A stretch of 33,664 nucleotides of DNA from UBA2128 sp964534955 (lineage in GTDB: Bacteria > Fidelibacterota > Marinisomatia > Marinisomatales > UBA2128). Every line of letters starts with the position of its first letter. Within the stretch, counting starts at the first letter, position 1. This document shows positions 31,945-33,664 of the stretch, piece after piece. Position numbers and translations under genes: made by a program. The stretch spans positions 1-33,664 of the forward strand of contig CAZHRR010000007.1 in assembly GCA_964534955.1 (NCBI GenBank), read 5' to 3'. Under the pieces are notes generated by a model. It was not told the origin of the DNA. It worked only from the letters and a program-made list of their open reading frames with translations, and made no database searches.

Positions 31945-33093
31945 TCAGCCGGCAAGAACTTCTTCTACCTTATCCACAAGCTGAGTAATCACCCTGCCGG
32001 CAGGCGAATCGGGATCCTTGATTACAAGCGGAATACCCTCATCACACGATTCCATCAGTTCAAGAGAGATAGGAATTTCACTCAGCAATGGTACATCAAG
32101 CCGGCTGCTCTCTGCCTGTCCGCCGCCGCGCTTGAAAAGATCTATCTCCAAGCTGAATTGTCCATCATCTGAAGATTTTACTTCATGTGATTTATCCATT
32201 CCCGGGATTGAGATAGTCGAATTTGCCAAGGGCTGTCCATGTGCATCACGAATAACACCACTCAGAATATATCCCGACATATTCTCCACCACTCCCAGTA
32301 CGGGTGTGTTAACCTTGCCGAACATGTCGGCCCCTTTCCGCACATCAGAAACTGCTAAATCCTGCGGTGTTGTAACAATGATGGCTCCTGCCAAACGAAG
32401 GCGCTGGGTGAGGGTAAGCTGAACGTCGCCTGTCCCTGGCGGCAGATCCATAATCAAGTAGTCAAGTTCACCCCAATCCACGTCCGTAAAGAACTGTTCG
32501 GTCATCCTCGCCACCATGGGGCCTCGCCAGATAACAGGTGTCTGGTTGCCACTCAGGAAGCCGAAAGACATGATCTTGATACCGTGCTTATCAAGCGGAA
32601 CAAGTTTCCGCTCCTCAGTCATCATGGGGCGTTCGTTGACTCCCATCAGAATGGGCAGACTCGGCCCGTAGATATCGAGGTCGAGCAAGCCTACCTTGTG
32701 ACCTTTCTGAGCCAATCCCACTGCGAGATTGACTGCCACGGTAGATTTACCAACGCCCCCCTTACCACTCGCTATGGCAATAGTATACTTAACGTTCGGC
32801 AGGGATACTGTCGGAACAGGGGCTTCTGCCGGCATCTTTTGCTGGGTGGTTTGTGCGCCGCCAGCCATTGACACTTCCACGGTTGAAAATTCTCCATTCT
32901 TATTTAAGACTTCTTCAACCTGTGACTTGATTTCACCTCTCGTTTCCTCACTTGGAGAGGTAACGTTGAGGTCAACTTCAACCTTATCACCCTCTGAACG
33001 AATATCTTTCACTATGCCAAAAGATACAATGTCCCGGCTGAAGCCGGGATACTTAACCTCTTTCAGTAATTCTCTAATCTCATCTATTGTCAT
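31945..33093 (-). CDS. mrp: Mrp/ApbC-type P-loop ATPase, with an unusual insert in place of the CxxC segment
   Basis: From the ATG at 33093 (AGGTGG 10 nt upstream) the product has 382 residues. It has an N-terminal MIP18/DUF59 domain (about 1-80), the deviant Walker A ASGKGGVGKST (108-118), DLDIYGPS, WRGPMV and DLPPGTGD (217-224). Family members load or carry Fe-S clusters as ATP-dependent dimers. The usual CPxCG pair after VVENMSG is absent. Residues about 276-321 instead read like a carboxypeptidase-regulatory beta-sandwich (LSGVIRDAHGQPLANSTISI...SSDDGQFSL) before rejoining at FKRGGG. Cluster-binding cysteines are therefore missing. It lies downstream of the ferredoxin gene. Confidence 0.85.
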   Translation of the reverse strand: MTIDEIRELLKEVKYPGFSRDIVSFGIVKDIRSEGDKVEVDLNVTSPSEETRGEIKSQVEEVLNKNGEFSTVEVSMAGGAQTTQQKMPAEAPVPTVSLPNVKYTIAIASGKGGVGKSTVAVNLAVGLAQKGHKVGLLDLDIYGPSLPILMGVNERPMMTEERKLVPLDKHGIKIMSFGFLSGNQTPVIWRGPMVARMTEQFFTDVDWGELDYLIMDLPPGTGDVQLTLTQRLRLAGAIIVTTPQDLAVSDVRKGADMFGKVNTPVLGVVENMSGYILSGVIRDAHGQPLANSTISIPGMDKSHEVKSSDDGQFSLEIDLFKRGGGQAESSRLDVPLLSEIPISLELMESCDEGIPLVIKDPDSPAGRVITQLVDKVEEVLAG

Positions 33094-33169
33094 AACTATC
33101 TTACCACCTAAATATAAAGAGCGGCTGCTCATCAGAACAACCGCTCGATTTCAAAGTGTTGTCTGTTTC

Positions 33170-33457
33170 TTAGCGTGACTGCCCAAAGTAGGCGTAGTTC
33201 TTATCAGTGTATGAATCCCACTCTTCAGGAACATCACTCTCCTCGAAGATAGCTTCGACAGGACACTCGGGTTCACATGCGCCGCAATCTATGCACTCCT
33301 CAGGATCGATATAGAGCTGTTTCCCTTCCAAATTGTCCTCATCGTATCCTTTCTCATCCCATTCATCTTTTGTAGGATGGATACAATCCACAGGACAGAC
33401 ATCAACACACGCCGTATCACAGACACCGACGCAAGGTTCACAGATGATATAGGTCAT
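33170..33457 (-). CDS. Ferredoxin with two Fe-S cluster motifs (4Fe-4S / 7Fe type)
   Basis: The 95-aa product has Cys ligands in CEPCVGVCDTACVDVCPVDC (6-25) and a standard CIDCGACEPECP motif (about 55-66), the pattern of 7Fe/8Fe ferredoxins of the FdxA type, whose openings read TYxICEPC. An acidic insert (about 31-48) lies between the motifs. AGGAGG stands 5 nt before the ATG, a strong site. It is the first gene of the minus-strand run with mrp; electron partners are unknown. Confidence 0.9.
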   Translation of the reverse strand: MTYIICEPCVGVCDTACVDVCPVDCIHPTKDEWDEKGYDEDNLEGKQLYIDPEECIDCGACEPECPVEAIFEESDVPEEWDSYTDKNYAYFGQSR

Positions 33458-33489
33458 CTTTTCCTCCTATTAACTTTATGATCCGATCA

Positions 33490-33504
33490 GAGAGTTTAAC
33501 TCTC
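33490..33504. promoter_or_regulatory. Inverted repeat upstream of the ferredoxin gene
   Basis: GAGAGT-TTA-ACTCTC (33490-33504) lies 33 bp upstream of the ferredoxin start. It could be an operator for that gene, or a plus-strand terminator since a run of A/T follows. Nothing decides between these. Confidence 0.3.
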
Positions 33505-33625
33505 GCAAAAAATTCCCCGGAATTTAATCCCACTCTCAGCAAATGCGAAAACTTTTTCCCATTCTTTTACCATATATCACATCTGTCCAAAATAAATGTC
33601 CAAGAGAGACTATTTGTCTCAAAGA

Positions 33626-33664
33626 GACTCCACTGACCCGGAGGGTCTCCTTCGGAGGAGGACA
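33626..33664 (+). repeat. Composite intergenic repeat, GACCC-GGGTC part (copy 3, cut by the window edge)
   Basis: TGACCCGGAGGGTCTCC and then TTCGGAGGAGGACA match the units at 30.3-30.4 kb. The rest lies outside the window. Confidence 0.55.

Overview
The window reads as a chromosome segment of a Gram-negative bacterium of the FCB (Fibrobacteres-Chlorobi-Bacteroidetes) kind, possibly a Marinimicrobia/Neomarinimicrobiota-like lineage. The evidence is a complete block for lipid A and outer-membrane-protein assembly, a secreted lamin-tail/CARDB protein ending in a FlgD-like domain, several small signal-peptide beta-barrels, and a FloA/NfeD pair. The phylum is inferred from gene style only; there is no rRNA or universal marker to fix it.

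Left edge (1-1041): an accessory patch. The minus strand carries what looks like the 5' end (domain I) of a group II intron running off the window, then a 69-codon orphan ORF and about 400 bp without a recognisable gene. Positions 1042-5061 (plus strand): a thioredoxin-type ArsC/LMW-phosphatase, the large LTD/CARDB protein, a membrane protein resembling the Pycsar effector TM family (DUF5706), and an overlapping collagen-like lipoprotein. A minus-strand beta-barrel gene and a plus-strand PDZ protein are then transcribed divergently, with a perfect TGTGA-N6-TCACA palindrome between them.

Positions 6911-13985 (plus strand): a tightly packed eight-gene operon of an M23 peptidase, a rhomboid protease, cytidine deaminase, uridine kinase, thymidine kinase, a CNT nucleoside transporter, adenylate kinase and dephospho-CoA kinase. 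Five of these form a nucleoside uptake and salvage module. Positions 13986-17112 (minus strand): a small membrane-anchored hypothetical protein and the NfeD-FloA pair. Positions 17243-19899 (plus strand): a LpxL-like acyltransferase, a repeat-rich 486-bp gap, a Sua5/YrdC protein and a DUF3108 protein.

Positions 20046-30016 (minus strand): one envelope-biogenesis operon in the order uppS-bamA-ompH-lpxD-lpxC-fabZ-lpxA-barrel gene-dxr-rseP, joined mostly by 1-8 bp overlaps or gaps of a few bases. It links undecaprenyl and isoprenoid synthesis, outer-membrane protein folding, lipid A synthesis and the site-2 protease. lpxB and cdsA are not in it. A second repeat-rich gap (30017-30734) shares a composite repeat with the gap at 18.4-18.6 kb. 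The right end (30735-33457, minus strand) is ferredoxin, an Mrp-type P-loop ATPase, a polytopic membrane protein and a zinc-ribbon membrane protein.

Most of the window is housekeeping. The main oddities are an Mrp protein whose CxxC segment is replaced by a carboxypeptidase-regulatory-like insert, a solitary Pycsar-effector-like membrane protein next to a collagen-like lipoprotein, the edge-truncated group II intron, the CRP/FNR-like palindrome, and a composite intergenic repeat with a compensatory base-pair change that also supplies the ribosome binding site of the Sua5 gene.
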